Under the pieces are notes generated by a model that saw only the letters and a list, made by a program, of their open reading frames with translations, was not told the DNA's origin and searched no databases. This document shows positions 36,410-46,212 of a stretch of 64,000 nt of DNA, piece after piece. Made by a program: the position numbers and the translations under genes. This DNA is from DATAXP01 sp963708675 (GTDB taxonomy: Bacteria > Planctomycetota > Planctomycetia > Pirellulales > PNKZ01): NCBI GenBank assembly GCA_963708675.1, contig CAVPTO010000003.1, forward strand, positions 124,001-188,000. Reading direction: 5' to 3'. Numbering within the stretch: position 1 is the stretch's first letter; each line of letters starts with the position of its first letter.

Positions 36410-38077
36410 TTGGACATCGTGAATCGCGTCATCGATTGGATCGTGAACGTCGTGTGGAGCGACGCGACGTTCGTCGTCTTGCTCGCGATGGGATTGGCGC
36501 TCACCGTCTGGAGCAAGTTGGTTCAATACCGAGCGCTCACACACGGCGTGACCGTGATTCGCGGCAAGTACGACGACGCCCGCGACCCCGGCGCGATCAA
36601 CCATTTTCAAGCGCTCTCGACGGCGCTGTCGGGCACGGTCGGACTCGGCAACATTGCGGGCGTCGCGCTGGCGATCAGCGTCGGCGGACCGGGAGCGCTC
36701 TTCTGGATGTGGGTTGCGGGACTGATGGGCATGGCCATCAAAAGCGTTGAGGTGACGCTCGCCATGATGTACCGCGATACCAGCGATCCCGACAACCCGC
36801 GCGGCGGCGCGATGTGGGTCATTCGCCGCGGTTTCGGCGACAAATATGGTCCCATCGCATCGTGGTTCGCACGCATTGTCGCGGCGCTGTTCTGCTGGTC
36901 GTTGCTGTTGGCGACGATCACGAGCGGCAACATGTTTCAATCGTGGAACGTCGCGAACATCACCGAGCAATACTTCGACGTGCCACCTCTGGCGACCGGC
37001 GTCGTGATGGCTACGATGACCGGGCTCGTGATTATCGGCGGCATCCGCCGCATCGGCGACGTGACCGGCATGTTGGTGCCGTTCATGTGCGGGCTTTACC
37101 TGATTGCCGGCATCGTGGTGCTCATCATCGAAGCAGCGAACGTGCCTTCGCTACTCGCGTATGTCGTGCGCGACGCGTTCAGCCCGAGTCACGCCGAGGG
37201 TGCATTCCTCGGCGCGTCGCTGTGGTTCGGCATCACGACGGGCCTGCGACGCGCGCTCTTCTCGAACGAGGCGGGGCAAGGGACTTCGCCGATCGCGCAC
37301 TCGGCGGTGAAGACGACCGAACCGGTGCGCGAAGGCGTTGTCGCCGGCCTCGAGCCGTTCATCGACACTTGTCTTGTCTGCACGCTGACGGCGCTCGTGA
37401 TCCTGGCGACCGGCACGTGGAACCGAAAGCCGATCGGCGACTTTGCAGGCGCCGTTGGCGAGAGTCGCGACGTCGCGCTGTTGCCATCGAGCGAGTCATG
37501 GACGGCCGGCGATCGCATCTTCGTGCTCGGCGAATCTTCGGATAGCAACGCGAAAACCTGCACGCGACGCGTGAAGATCAACGGTCGCATCGAAGTCGCC
37601 GACGCGAACAGTTCGAGCGACACACTGGCGATTGAATGGCAACCGATGCCCGAAGGTGTGAAGCCCCTCGACCGTGGCGTCTATCGCGACCTGACCGGGG
37701 CCGCCCTCACGGGACATGCGTTCGATCGCGCGATACCGGGCCTGGGCAAGTGGCTCGTCACGCTCACGTGTTGGCTGTTCGCGATCTCGACGATGATCTC
37801 GTGGAGCTATTACGGCGAGCAGGCGGCCGCGTACCTGTTTGGTCCTTGGGCAACGACACCCTATAAGGTCGCGTTCTGCGTGCTCGGCGTCGTCGCGACG
37901 CTTCCGAACTTCATCGTCACGGATGCCCACCTCGGCAACCTTGCCGACCTGGGTTCGGGGCTGATGCTGTTCGCCAACGTGCCGATCATCGTGCTGTTGT
38001 CGCATCGCGCGATTGCGGCGATGGCCGATTATTTTCGGCGCTTGGATCGGGGCGACTTCGACGAGGTGAGTAAGTGA
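36410..38077 (+). CDS. Sodium:alanine/amino-acid symporter (AGCS family) with large loop insertion
   Basis: Family motifs include HFQALSTALSGTVGLGNIAG, GGPGALFWMWVAGLMGMAIK, LFSNEAGQGTSPIAHSAVKT and SWSYYGEQAAAYLFG, over about ten membrane helices, so it imports small neutral amino acids with Na+. I place the start at TTG 36410 with GAGGT 7 nt upstream (555 residues). The frame is open further up to GTG 36251, but that extension is charged and unlike the family. An unusual ~100-residue hydrophilic insert (about 335-440; WNRKPIGDFAGAV ... DRAIPG) sits between later helices and looks like a soluble beta-rich domain. It is divergent from the S53 peptidase. Confidence 0.88.
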   Translation: MDIVNRVIDWIVNVVWSDATFVVLLAMGLALTVWSKLVQYRALTHGVTVIRGKYDDARDPGAINHFQALSTALSGTVGLGNIAGVALAISVGGPGALFWMWVAGLMGMAIKSVEVTLAMMYRDTSDPDNPRGGAMWVIRRGFGDKYGPIASWFARIVAALFCWSLLLATITSGNMFQSWNVANITEQYFDVPPLATGVVMATMTGLVIIGGIRRIGDVTGMLVPFMCGLYLIAGIVVLIIEAANVPSLLAYVVRDAFSPSHAEGAFLGASLWFGITTGLRRALFSNEAGQGTSPIAHSAVKTTEPVREGVVAGLEPFIDTCLVCTLTALVILATGTWNRKPIGDFAGAVGESRDVALLPSSESWTAGDRIFVLGESSDSNAKTCTRRVKINGRIEVADANSSSDTLAIEWQPMPEGVKPLDRGVYRDLTGAALTGHAFDRAIPGLGKWLVTLTCWLFAISTMISWSYYGEQAAAYLFGPWATTPYKVAFCVLGVVATLPNFIVTDAHLGNLADLGSGLMLFANVPIIVLLSHRAIAAMADYFRRLDRGDFDEVSK

Positions 38078-38170
38078 GCGCGTGGAGTAGGTGAGTACGG
38101 AAGTACGGAGTACTCAGTACTTGTCCGCCCCCAACTCACTTACTAACCAATCCCCCACTCACTCCTCCAA

Positions 38171-38208
38171 TAAAAAACCGCCCGGCTGCCACCTGACAGC
38201 CGAGCGGT
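38171..38208 (-). terminator. Rho-independent terminator of the HU gene
   Basis: On the minus strand a stem accgctcggctg / cagccgggcggt (12 bp with two mismatches or wobbles, 8-nt loop) is followed by six U residues. It lies about 40 bp past the HU stop codon. It is the clearest intrinsic terminator in the window. Confidence 0.88.
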
Positions 38209-38246
38209 CGAATTCCCATCGCCTAACGGTTCGTCGAAACGAAACG

Positions 38247-38600
38247 TCAGACCATTTCCTTCAGGCTCTTGAGAGCGCGAACCTTGATCGTCATCGAAGC
38301 CGGCTTGGCCGGAATGTCGCGCAGCTCGCCGGTGAACGGGTTCTTGACGCCCTTCTGGGCCGGACGAGCGGGCTTCTTCTTCTTCGTGACCTTGACGAGG
38401 CCCGGGATCGTGAAGATGCCGGCTCCCTTGGAGCTCATCGACTTCTTGATCTCGTTGCTCAGAGCTTCGAAGACGGCAGCAATGTCTTTCTTCGACAGGC
38501 TCGTGGCTTCGGCAATGTTGTTCATGATTTCGCTTTTCGTGGGCGCCTTCTTGGCGCTCGATGCACCTGCGGCCTTTTGCATAATTTGCATTTCCTCCAT
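38247..38600 (-). CDS. HU-family nucleoid DNA-binding protein
   Basis: The 117-residue frame carries the HU/IHF fold: TKSEIMNNIAEATSLSKKDI (helices 1-2), GIFTIPGLVKVTKKKK (start of the beta saddle), and a DNA-binding arm with KNPFTGELRDIPAKPASMTI. Compared with ~90-residue HU it has a longer Ala/Lys N-terminus and an extra Lys/Pro-rich stretch before the arm. The start is uncertain: ATG 38600 lacks a ribosome site, whereas GGAGG precedes an in-frame ATG at 38582 by 11 nt (MQKAAGASS). It is monocistronic with its own terminator and probably highly expressed. Confidence 0.93.
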   Translation of the reverse strand: MEEMQIMQKAAGASSAKKAPTKSEIMNNIAEATSLSKKDIAAVFEALSNEIKKSMSSKGAGIFTIPGLVKVTKKKKPARPAQKGVKNPFTGELRDIPAKPASMTIKVRALKSLKEMV

Positions 38601-39074
38601 GCGGGACTGAGAAATTTCGAAACAGGTCAGCGGCGAACGCGATGATTAAAAACCACGTTCGCGAAATTGCAATGCAAAAAACCCTGTAAAACCGCAAGAT
38701 TCGCCAAAAAACGTCGAGATTTCTCGGGTTTTGCGCATCTGTGCGGCGAGATCGCCGACGGTTAGCGATCCCACAGCCTGTGACACACACCCCCGCAAAA
38801 GCGAGCGCCACAGCCGTTTCGGGCCTCAAACCATAGCTCGAAACACCCAACATGCGTGAAAATGCGAACGATTTCGCCCTCCCAGGCGTCCAAAGCCCAG
38901 GGCCTGCCGGCCCTGGGTGCATTTGCCGCGTGCCGCGGCAGTTGGCACGAACCCCGTTGCTTGCTGGTCCTGACCCCTTTGTTTAAGATATTGTTGATTC
39001 GTCGTTTAGGACGTTCCGGACGCCGCCGCGAGGTGGCTTTTCCGACGTCCCTTCGAAAGGAAAGGTGGACCAGG
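38601..39074. other. Intergenic region between HU and the PQQ-propeller operon
   Basis: About 470 bp separate divergent genes. The first ~150 bp upstream of HU are A/T-rich and should carry its promoter. A family-C palindrome lies at 38893-38919. The rest is likely the promoter and leader of the operon that begins at about 39075. No gene or RNA is recognised. Confidence 0.5.
38893..38919. repeat. Short palindrome 'gcccagggcctgccggccctg', family C copy 2
   Basis: The arms cccagggcc / ggccctggg form a compact GC hairpin, matching 24384-24411 almost base for base. Confidence 0.7.
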
Positions 39075-39761
39075 ATGGGTTCAGGAGGCGCTCCACCCTT
39101 CTCCCTCCGGGAGAAGGTGGCCGAAGGCCGGATGAGGGCGGGTGGCCTTACTCTGTCGCCCACGACTCCATCTGCTGCTCGAAGCCAATCAAGCCACGAC
39201 GCGCCCTCACCTGTCTGCCTGCGGCAGACATCCTCTCCCAAAGGGAGAGGGGGTCGGAAACTCGTTCTCGGCGGACTTCTGGCCGCCGCGTTCCTTTACC
39301 TTGGGCATGCTCCGACTGCTGCCGCGGTCGAGCCGCTGGTCGAAGAAACCGTCTTCTTTCCGACCGATCGCCCGCTGATGCAGCGGCTAGCGACGGCCGA
39401 AACGCTGATCGCCGACCGTCGTTGGGGCGAGGCCGTGCGTCTGTTGGGCAGCGTGCTCGAAGCGCCCGAAGACTATTTCTTCCAGCCCGACCGCAAGGAA
39501 GAGGTCTTCCGTAGCCTGAAGACCGAGGCCCAGCGTCTGCTCGGCCAACTTCCGCCCGAAGGCCGCGAATCGGTACCGAAACACAGTTCGGCGCCCAGGC
39601 GAAGCAACTGCTCGATGCGGCCGTCGACTCGGGCGACGTTGCGGGTTTGGCCGAAGTCTCGCGACGCTTCTTTCACACGCAGGCCGGCTACGACGCCACC
39701 GAACTGCTCGGCACCGCGCACATGGAACGAGATCGCGCCCTGCCTGCCGCGCTGTGCTTGA
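39075..39761 (+). CDS. Open segment 1 of the interrupted PQQ-propeller gene (N-terminus)
   Basis: This segment is open in frame from ATG 39075 but diverges from the true product after about 39575. It contains the translated family-A repeat (FSLREKVAEGRMRAG), a signal peptide-like hydrophobic stretch and the helical N-terminus DRPLMQRLATAETLIADRRW. From about 39578 to 40012 the continuation (TQFGAQAKQLLDAAVDSGDV) is in another frame. Confidence 0.45.
   Translation: MGSGGAPPFSLREKVAEGRMRAGGLTLSPTTPSAARSQSSHDAPSPVCLRQTSSPKGRGGRKLVLGGLLAAAFLYLGHAPTAAAVEPLVEETVFFPTDRPLMQRLATAETLIADRRWGEAVRLLGSVLEAPEDYFFQPDRKEEVFRSLKTEAQRLLGQLPPEGRESVPKHSSAPRRSNCSMRPSTRATLRVWPKSRDASFTRRPATTPPNCSAPRTWNEIAPCLPRCA
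39096..39253. repeat. REP-like element, family A copy 2 (inside a reading frame)
   Basis: The full element is present: cttctccctccgggagaagg hairpin, ggccgaaggccggatgaggg core, an ~80-bp centre, and cctctcccaaagggagagg at the end. It lies between the probable start codon (39075) and the signal peptide of the PQQ-propeller protein, and is open in that frame. Confidence 0.88.
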
Positions 39762-39962
39762 AGCGATTGAAGGATACGCCCACCGCGGCGAAGCGCTTCG
39801 AGCCGCTGTTGTCAGTCAAGCTCGCCGTCTGCTGGGCGCGGGCTGGTCAATGGGATCAAGCCGTCGACACGCTCGAACAAACCTCCAAACAGTTCCCGGA
39901 CATGACGGTCTTAGTCGCTGGCCGACAACGCAAGTTGATGGACGCCGCGATCGCTGCCGACA

Positions 39963-41783
39963 TTGCCACGAAACATGCACAGATCTCGCGCAAGCCGACG
40001 CCCGATGATCTGCGCCATCGCGTGGCTCACCGAGGTGGGCGCTCATCCGCACCAGATTCGAGCCAACGCGCAGTCCGACCAATGGCCGCTGTTTCGCGGT
40101 AGTCCGTCGCGTAACGCCGTCAGCAAAGGCGGCACGCCGCTGCTGAACCGACGTTGGGCGGTGCCGGTGATCAACGACCCGCACATCGAAAAACTGTCGG
40201 AACAAATGCGGCAGGGTTATCTCGATCAAGGCATGGCGACGATCCCGACGCTGTCGCCGTTGGCCGTCGATCGCTGTGTCTTCATGCGTTCGGTCGCAGG
40301 GCTGGTCGCCGTCGATTTCAAGACCGGCAAACGCATCTGGACCGGCCCAGCCGACGACGGCGCGCGTTATCTTCTCGACCCAGCCAACGTCGATTCGAAC
40401 TCGGTCGATACCTCGGTCTTGGCGGGTTGGATCGACCAGCGTTTGTGGGAAGATCAGATCTACGGCTCGCTCAGCAGCGACGGGCAATCGATCTTTTGCA
40501 TCGAAGATCTCGTCGACGACGTTCCGTCGGCCTCGCCTCGCGTGTTCGGCGCGCATGGCCGGCTGCTCAACGGAGCACAAAACGCGCAAGCTCACAATCG
40601 CCTCGCGGCTTACTCGATCGCCAGCGAAGGAAAGCTCGAATGGGAGCTAAGCGTCCCCGCGTCCGACGATCAATCGCCGTTGGCCGGCGCGTTCTTCCTG
40701 GGACCGCCGCTGCCGCTGTCGGGTCGACTCTACGTGTTGGCCGAGATTAAGGGCGAGATTCGTTTGCTCGCGCTGCAGATCAAAACCGACGCCGAGACAC
40801 ATGCGAAGACCGCCGAGGTCGAGTGGTCGCAACAACTCGCGATGGTCGAGCGCAGCGTCTCGGAAGACCAGCAACGTCGCCTCGCCGGCGCGGTTCCATC
40901 GTTCGGCGATGGAATCCTCGTGTGCCCGACGAGTGCCGGCGCGGTGGTGGCCGTCGACCTGACGACGCGTTCGCTGTTGTGGGGTTATCGCTACCCGCGC
41001 GGGGCCGATGTCTCGGGGCGCATGCGCATCAATGCGACGCGCATCGGCAACGACTCGCACGATCGCCAACATTGGCACGACGCATCGGTCACGATCGCTG
41101 ACGATCGCGTGCTCATCACGCCGGTCGAGGTCACCGGTTCGGCACTCAACATCGAGCTGCACTGCTTGAGCCTGCTCGACGGAAAGCTGTTGTGGAAGCA
41201 ACCGCGCAGCGACGGTTTGTACGTAGCGTGCGTTCACGACGACTCGGCACTGGTGATCAGCAACGATCATTTGTGCAACTACGCGATGGCTGACGGCGAG
41301 ATCGAATGGGAGACGCCGCTTCCGGAAGGGAGCATCCCGAGCGGTCGCGGGTTCTTTAACGGCGATCAGTACTTCCTGCCGCTTAGCTCCGCCGAAGTCG
41401 TCGCGGTCAACGTTCATGATGGCAGCATCGTCTCGCGGGCCAAATCGCGAGCCGGCACCGTGCCCGGCAATCTCATTTGCCACGATGGCGCGGTGATTTC
41501 GCAAAGCGGCGCGTGGCTCGAAAGCTTTTATCAGCTCGACGAGTTGCAGAGTTATGTGAAGCGCACGCTCGATGAGAAGCCCGACGACGCCGACGCGCTG
41601 GCCCTCAAGGCGGAACTGGCGCTCGACAAGTCGGAGATCGACGAGGCGCTCGATTTGCTTCGCAAGTCGTATTCCAAGAGCCCCGACCCGCGCACGCGGC
41701 AGTTGCTCGTGGAGACGCTGCTCGAAGGGTTGCGGAGCGACTTCGCCAAGTATCGCGGCACTGCGCCGAACTCGAAAAGCTAA
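39963..41783 (+). CDS. Open segment 3 of the interrupted PQQ-propeller gene (first propeller)
   Basis: The genuine part begins at about 40018 (IAWLTEVGAHPHQIRANAQ). It holds a BamB/PQQ-type propeller: WPLFRGSPSRNAV, VDFKTGKRIWTGPADDG, VAVDLTTRSLLWGYRYPRG, SLLDGKLLWKQPR, AMADGEIEWETPLPEG. TPR-like helices follow (DALALKAELALDKSEIDEAL). The last ~6 residues before the stop at 41783 are out of frame; the product should continue into the next segment. Confidence 0.6.
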   Translation: MPRNMHRSRASRRPMICAIAWLTEVGAHPHQIRANAQSDQWPLFRGSPSRNAVSKGGTPLLNRRWAVPVINDPHIEKLSEQMRQGYLDQGMATIPTLSPLAVDRCVFMRSVAGLVAVDFKTGKRIWTGPADDGARYLLDPANVDSNSVDTSVLAGWIDQRLWEDQIYGSLSSDGQSIFCIEDLVDDVPSASPRVFGAHGRLLNGAQNAQAHNRLAAYSIASEGKLEWELSVPASDDQSPLAGAFFLGPPLPLSGRLYVLAEIKGEIRLLALQIKTDAETHAKTAEVEWSQQLAMVERSVSEDQQRRLAGAVPSFGDGILVCPTSAGAVVAVDLTTRSLLWGYRYPRGADVSGRMRINATRIGNDSHDRQHWHDASVTIADDRVLITPVEVTGSALNIELHCLSLLDGKLLWKQPRSDGLYVACVHDDSALVISNDHLCNYAMADGEIEWETPLPEGSIPSGRGFFNGDQYFLPLSSAEVVAVNVHDGSIVSRAKSRAGTVPGNLICHDGAVISQSGAWLESFYQLDELQSYVKRTLDEKPDDADALALKAELALDKSEIDEALDLLRKSYSKSPDPRTRQLLVETLLEGLRSDFAKYRGTAPNSKS

Positions 41784-41875
41784 TCGACAATCCAGCCCAG
41801 GAACTCACGTACCTTCGCGAGCTGGCGTCTGGTCAGCAGCGCGCCGGCGAAACGCTCGCGGCGTTTGAAACCTGT

Positions 41876-43828
41876 TTGATGATCGTCGACCTTCCCGCGA
41901 CGAGCGACGAGCCGGAGCGCGTCGACGCCAACCTTTCCGTGCGACGCGATCGCTGGGTGCAGGCGCGGCTCGAACTGTTGCGCTCCGCGGCGACCGATGA
42001 GGACATCGAGGTGATGGACCGCGCCGTGCGTCGCCGCTTCGAAGATTCCGTTGCGCTCAAGAACAGCGACGCGCTGCGATCGTTCCTCGGGTACTTCGGC
42101 ACGCAACCGCTGGCCGACGAGGCCCGCGCGTTGTTGGTCGAGCGCATCACCGGCGTCGCCCCGCCGTTGGAAGTCGAGCATCAACTGCGTCGCCTGATCG
42201 CCAGTGACAATCCCGAGCGTGCTCGCAACGCCGTCGCGAGGCTTGCGGAACTCCTCAAGCAAAATGGTCGGCTCGACGAATCGGGTCGCTACGTCAAGCA
42301 GCTCGAAGACTGGTCGGACGTCGCCTGCCGCGACGGGAAGACAGGTCAGCAAGTGCTCGACGAGTTGTTCAAGGATAAGCCCGACGCCGCGGCGATGTTC
42401 GAGCCCTTATGGCCCACGGGACTCGTGAAGCACGAGGCGCTGAAGAGTCAACCGACGGGCATCAACCGTGTGTTCGCCATCGATCTGCGCGGGCCGCGCG
42501 GTCCGTTCTTCGAACATGCGACCGTCGAGCTCGATCAGCAACAGCAAACGATCGCCGGCCGCGACGGCCTTGGCCGAGAACGATGGCGCGTATCTCTCGC
42601 CGACCGCAGCGATCACAACCCGTATCAGCTCAACTTCAGCCTCAGTCACGCGCGTGCCGAGGGACATTTGCTCGTGGCGTCGCTGGGCTTTCAGATGCTG
42701 GCGATCGACACGCTCGGCAGCGGCAAGTCGGGGGCACGCATTCTGTGGCGCAAAGACCTGACCGATGTGCTGCCGAACATGCCCCGACAGATGGGCAACC
42801 AGGCTCGCATGGTCAGGATGCCCTGGGGCATGCCCCAGTTCTTGGCGAACGACGCGTTCGGCCACCCTGTCGGCACCACCGGCGCCGTCACGCCCGACTT
42901 CGTTTGCTTCCAGCGGCAACGCAACCTCACGGCAGTTCATCCCATCACGGGCAAGACGCTGTGGATTCGCAGCGGCGTTCAGCCAGGCAGCGACATCTTC
43001 GGCGACAACGAACTGCTGTTCGTCACGCCGCCAAACTCGACCGAAGCCTTGGTCGTGCGAGCCGCCGACGGTCAAGAGCTCGGCCGTCGCAGCGTGCCGC
43101 CGCTCGAGCACCGCTTGGCCATGCTCGGCCGCAAGATCGTCGTCTGGCAAATGAACGCAGGTCGCGCGACGTTGCGGCTGCGCGACGTGTGGACCGAACA
43201 GAATCTGTGGGAGCGAACGTTCGACGCCGGCGCGAAGGTGTGGCCCGTCGAAGATCAGGCCGTCGGCGTGTTGCAGCTCGATGGCCGATTCAGCGTGCAC
43301 GACCTGGCCGATGGTTCGCAGTTGGTCGATGCAAAGATCAAGGCCGAGCCCGCGCTCACCGAGATTTATGTCTTCCGCACGCCCGATCGTTGGTTGCTGA
43401 TTACGAACCGTCCTTGGAGCAATCGCGACGGCGACAACGTGCAACCTGTGCAGGGCTCCGGCGCCAGCAACTCGCTCATTCACGGGCACGTGTATGGCTT
43501 TGATCGCGACGGCGGTCAGTTGGTCTTCACCACGCCGATCGACGGTCGCAGCCTGACGTTCCCGCAGCCGGCCGATTTGCCGGTGCTGGCCTTCGCGGCG
43601 CAGGTGTATCGACAACGCCCCGGCAAAGAAACCGCGCCGCAGGTGGCGATTCTTTGCATCGACAAGCGCACCGGTCGCGTGGCCTACGAGAATCGCAGCC
43701 CCATCGGCACCGTAGAGTTTCGTCGAACTTGTCGGCGATCCCGCGAAGCACGAGGTCGTCGTTCGCACGAACCGCAGCGCCGTGAAACTCGCGTTCACCG
43801 ACGAAGCCTGGCCGCCACCGACGACTGA
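41876..43828 (+). CDS. Open segment 4 of the interrupted PQQ-propeller gene (second propeller)
   Basis: Coding in this frame really starts at about 41768 (ELEKLIDNPAQELTYLRELA), upstream of the first usable start codon. It carries TPR-like helices and then a second propeller (GINRVFAIDLRGPRGPFFEH, RQRNLTAVHPITGKTLWIRS, HGHVYGFDRDGGQLVFTTP). True sequence ends at about 43716. After an extra T the product should read VEFVELVGDPAKHEVVVRTN. Confidence 0.6.
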   Translation: MMIVDLPATSDEPERVDANLSVRRDRWVQARLELLRSAATDEDIEVMDRAVRRRFEDSVALKNSDALRSFLGYFGTQPLADEARALLVERITGVAPPLEVEHQLRRLIASDNPERARNAVARLAELLKQNGRLDESGRYVKQLEDWSDVACRDGKTGQQVLDELFKDKPDAAAMFEPLWPTGLVKHEALKSQPTGINRVFAIDLRGPRGPFFEHATVELDQQQQTIAGRDGLGRERWRVSLADRSDHNPYQLNFSLSHARAEGHLLVASLGFQMLAIDTLGSGKSGARILWRKDLTDVLPNMPRQMGNQARMVRMPWGMPQFLANDAFGHPVGTTGAVTPDFVCFQRQRNLTAVHPITGKTLWIRSGVQPGSDIFGDNELLFVTPPNSTEALVVRAADGQELGRRSVPPLEHRLAMLGRKIVVWQMNAGRATLRLRDVWTEQNLWERTFDAGAKVWPVEDQAVGVLQLDGRFSVHDLADGSQLVDAKIKAEPALTEIYVFRTPDRWLLITNRPWSNRDGDNVQPVQGSGASNSLIHGHVYGFDRDGGQLVFTTPIDGRSLTFPQPADLPVLAFAAQVYRQRPGKETAPQVAILCIDKRTGRVAYENRSPIGTVEFRRTCRRSREARGRRSHEPQRRETRVHRRSLAATDD

Positions 43829-43943
43829 AGCCGAGGCTGAACCGGCTTCACTGCCCATGCGCGGGACGCGCCATCGGCCGCGGCTTTCAGCAATGGCTCG
43901 ACGACAGCGCCCTGCCGCTCAAAGGCATTTTGGATCCTTAGGC

Positions 43944-45095
43944 ATGAACGGCGCGACCACACACAATTTGTCCTTCTCCCTTCGGAAGAAGGTGGCCGAA
44001 GGCCGGATGAGGGCGGGCTCGTGCCTCGCATCTGGCGGCGCTCACCACAAACGCGTCAACCATCGCTTGCCTCTTCGCGGCGCTTGGCCGCTCGTCGCGC
44101 TCGGCATCATCCTGCTCGCCGCTCCTCCCGTGCACGCCTCATCCACCGGCGACCCCAAGGTGCAACGCGTCGTCGGCCGCGGACTCGAATGGCTCGCGAA
44201 CTCGCAATCGCGGCTCGGCCACTGGTCGGGCAGCGAAGGCCGTTACCCGACGGCGATGACGGCGCTGGCTGGCATGGCGCTCGTGGCTGAAGGCTCGACC
44301 GCCACGCAAGGCAAGTTCTCGCCGAACATCCGCCGAGCCGTCGACTATCTCGTCAGTCGCAGCCGCGCCAACGGCCTGATCGGCGATCCCAGCAAGGACG
44401 ATCGCTACACCTACGGCCACGGCTATTCGATGTTGTTCCTCTCGCAAGTCCTCGGCGAAGAGGAAGACGCCGATCGCCGCGAGACGCTGATTGACGTGCT
44501 CACCCGCGCGGTGCAATTCACCGGCGAAGCGCAGACGCCCGCCGGCGGATGGGGCTACGTCAGCGCCAAGGACGGACACGGCTTCGACGAAGGATCGACG
44601 ACCATCACCCAGGTGCAAGGCCTACGCGGTTGCCGCAATGCGGGCATCAAGGTGCCGAAAGAAGTCATCGACAAGGCGGTCGCGTACATCCGTCGCTGCA
44701 CCCTGCCCGACGGCGGCGTGCAATACAGCTCGCAAGGCGGCGGCGGACGGCCTGCCATTTCGGCCGCGGCCATCGCCTGCCTATTCAATGCCGGCGATTA
44801 CGACAGCCAATACGTGCCGAAGTTGCTGGGGTATTGTCGCAAAAACCTCGACAACATCTCGAACGAAAGCTTCGGCTACTGGCATTACGCCCATTATTAC
44901 TACTCGCAGGTCTGTTATCGTGAAGGCGAGAAGCACTGGGTTCCCTACCGCGACAAAGTCTTCACGAAGCTAGTCTCCGAGGCCGGCAGCGACGGCTCGT
45001 GGTCGCAAGGCTACCTGGGCCCCGTCTACACCACGTCCGTGAACCTCACGATCCTGCAACTCGAAAACGGCGCGTTGCCGATTTATCAACGCTGA
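43944..45095 (+). CDS. Prenyltransferase/squalene-oxidase-repeat (alpha/alpha toroid) protein
   Basis: This 383-residue protein starts at ATG 43944, two bases after the TAG of the PQQ-propeller gene, implying coupling. The N-terminus is unusual: it translates half a family-A repeat (SFSLRKKVAEGRMRAG) before a normal signal peptide (PLVALGIILLAAPPVHA). The mature part (about 70-383) is an alpha/alpha toroid of prenyltransferase/terpene-cyclase repeats: QRVVGRGLEWLANSQSRLGH, YTYGHGYSMLFLSQVLGE, TPAGGWGY, TLPDGGVQYSSQGGGGRPA, GYWHYAHYYYSQVCY. No DDxxD or DxDD cyclase motif is visible, so it is probably a binding or scaffolding protein in the periplasm. Confidence 0.87.
   Translation: MNGATTHNLSFSLRKKVAEGRMRAGSCLASGGAHHKRVNHRLPLRGAWPLVALGIILLAAPPVHASSTGDPKVQRVVGRGLEWLANSQSRLGHWSGSEGRYPTAMTALAGMALVAEGSTATQGKFSPNIRRAVDYLVSRSRANGLIGDPSKDDRYTYGHGYSMLFLSQVLGEEEDADRRETLIDVLTRAVQFTGEAQTPAGGWGYVSAKDGHGFDEGSTTITQVQGLRGCRNAGIKVPKEVIDKAVAYIRRCTLPDGGVQYSSQGGGGRPAISAAAIACLFNAGDYDSQYVPKLLGYCRKNLDNISNESFGYWHYAHYYYSQVCYREGEKHWVPYRDKVFTKLVSEAGSDGSWSQGYLGPVYTTSVNLTILQLENGALPIYQR
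43971..44018. repeat. REP-like element, family A copy 3 (left half only, translated)
   Basis: Only the ccttctcccttcgg ... gaagg hairpin and ggccgaaggccggatgaggg core are present; the right half is missing. It is in frame within the N-terminus of the toroid protein, reading SFSLRKKVAEGRMRAG, the same reading frame used in copy 2. Confidence 0.85.
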
Positions 45096-45096
45096 G

Positions 45097-45118
45097 ACGC
45101 GCGAAACCGCAAGCGGCG
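45097..45118. repeat. 'acgcgcgaaaccgcaagcgg' dispersed motif
   Basis: This 22-bp block just after the toroid-protein stop is identical to 61165-61186 inside a coding sequence. It matches the hairpin arm at 4805-4821 in inverse orientation. Confidence 0.75.
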
Positions 45119-45166
45119 CCGCTTCCCACTCACCGAATCACCTATTCACCTACTGACTCCTCCCCC

Positions 45167-46212
<1,046 letters not shown>

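Larger units (their letters stand above)
39075..43941 (+). pseudogene. BamB-like PQQ/beta-propeller envelope protein, interrupted by five frame changes
   Basis: Conceptual joining of frames gives one ~1,620-residue exported protein: signal region (VLGGLLAAAFLYLGHAPTAAA), TPR-like N-terminus (about 39320-40010), PQQ-like propeller (WPLFRGSPSRN, FKTGKRIW, LTTRSLLWGYRYPRG), TPR segment, and second propeller ending GFQQWLDD ... KGILDP at TAG 43939. Frame changes lie near 39571-39577 (net -1), 40011-40017 (+1 or -2), 41764-41769 (-1), 43717-43720 (extra T) and 43868-43877 (+1 or -2). At each, the next segment continues homologous-looking sequence. The start at ATG 39075 has a GGTGG site, and a family-A repeat is translated between it and the signal peptide. 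Assembly error or a recent pseudogene are both possible. Confidence 0.82.

Noticed and set aside
38085..38160. Regulatory repeat of gagtac/agtact units after the symporter gene
   Set aside because: Short low-complexity sequence with no clear symmetry or partner gene; nothing functional can be supported.
41784..41875. Separate genes for the two PQQ propellers
   Set aside because: Reading the next frame from about 41768 continues the protein without a gap (ELEKLIDNPAQEL), so the break is a frame change rather than a gene boundary.
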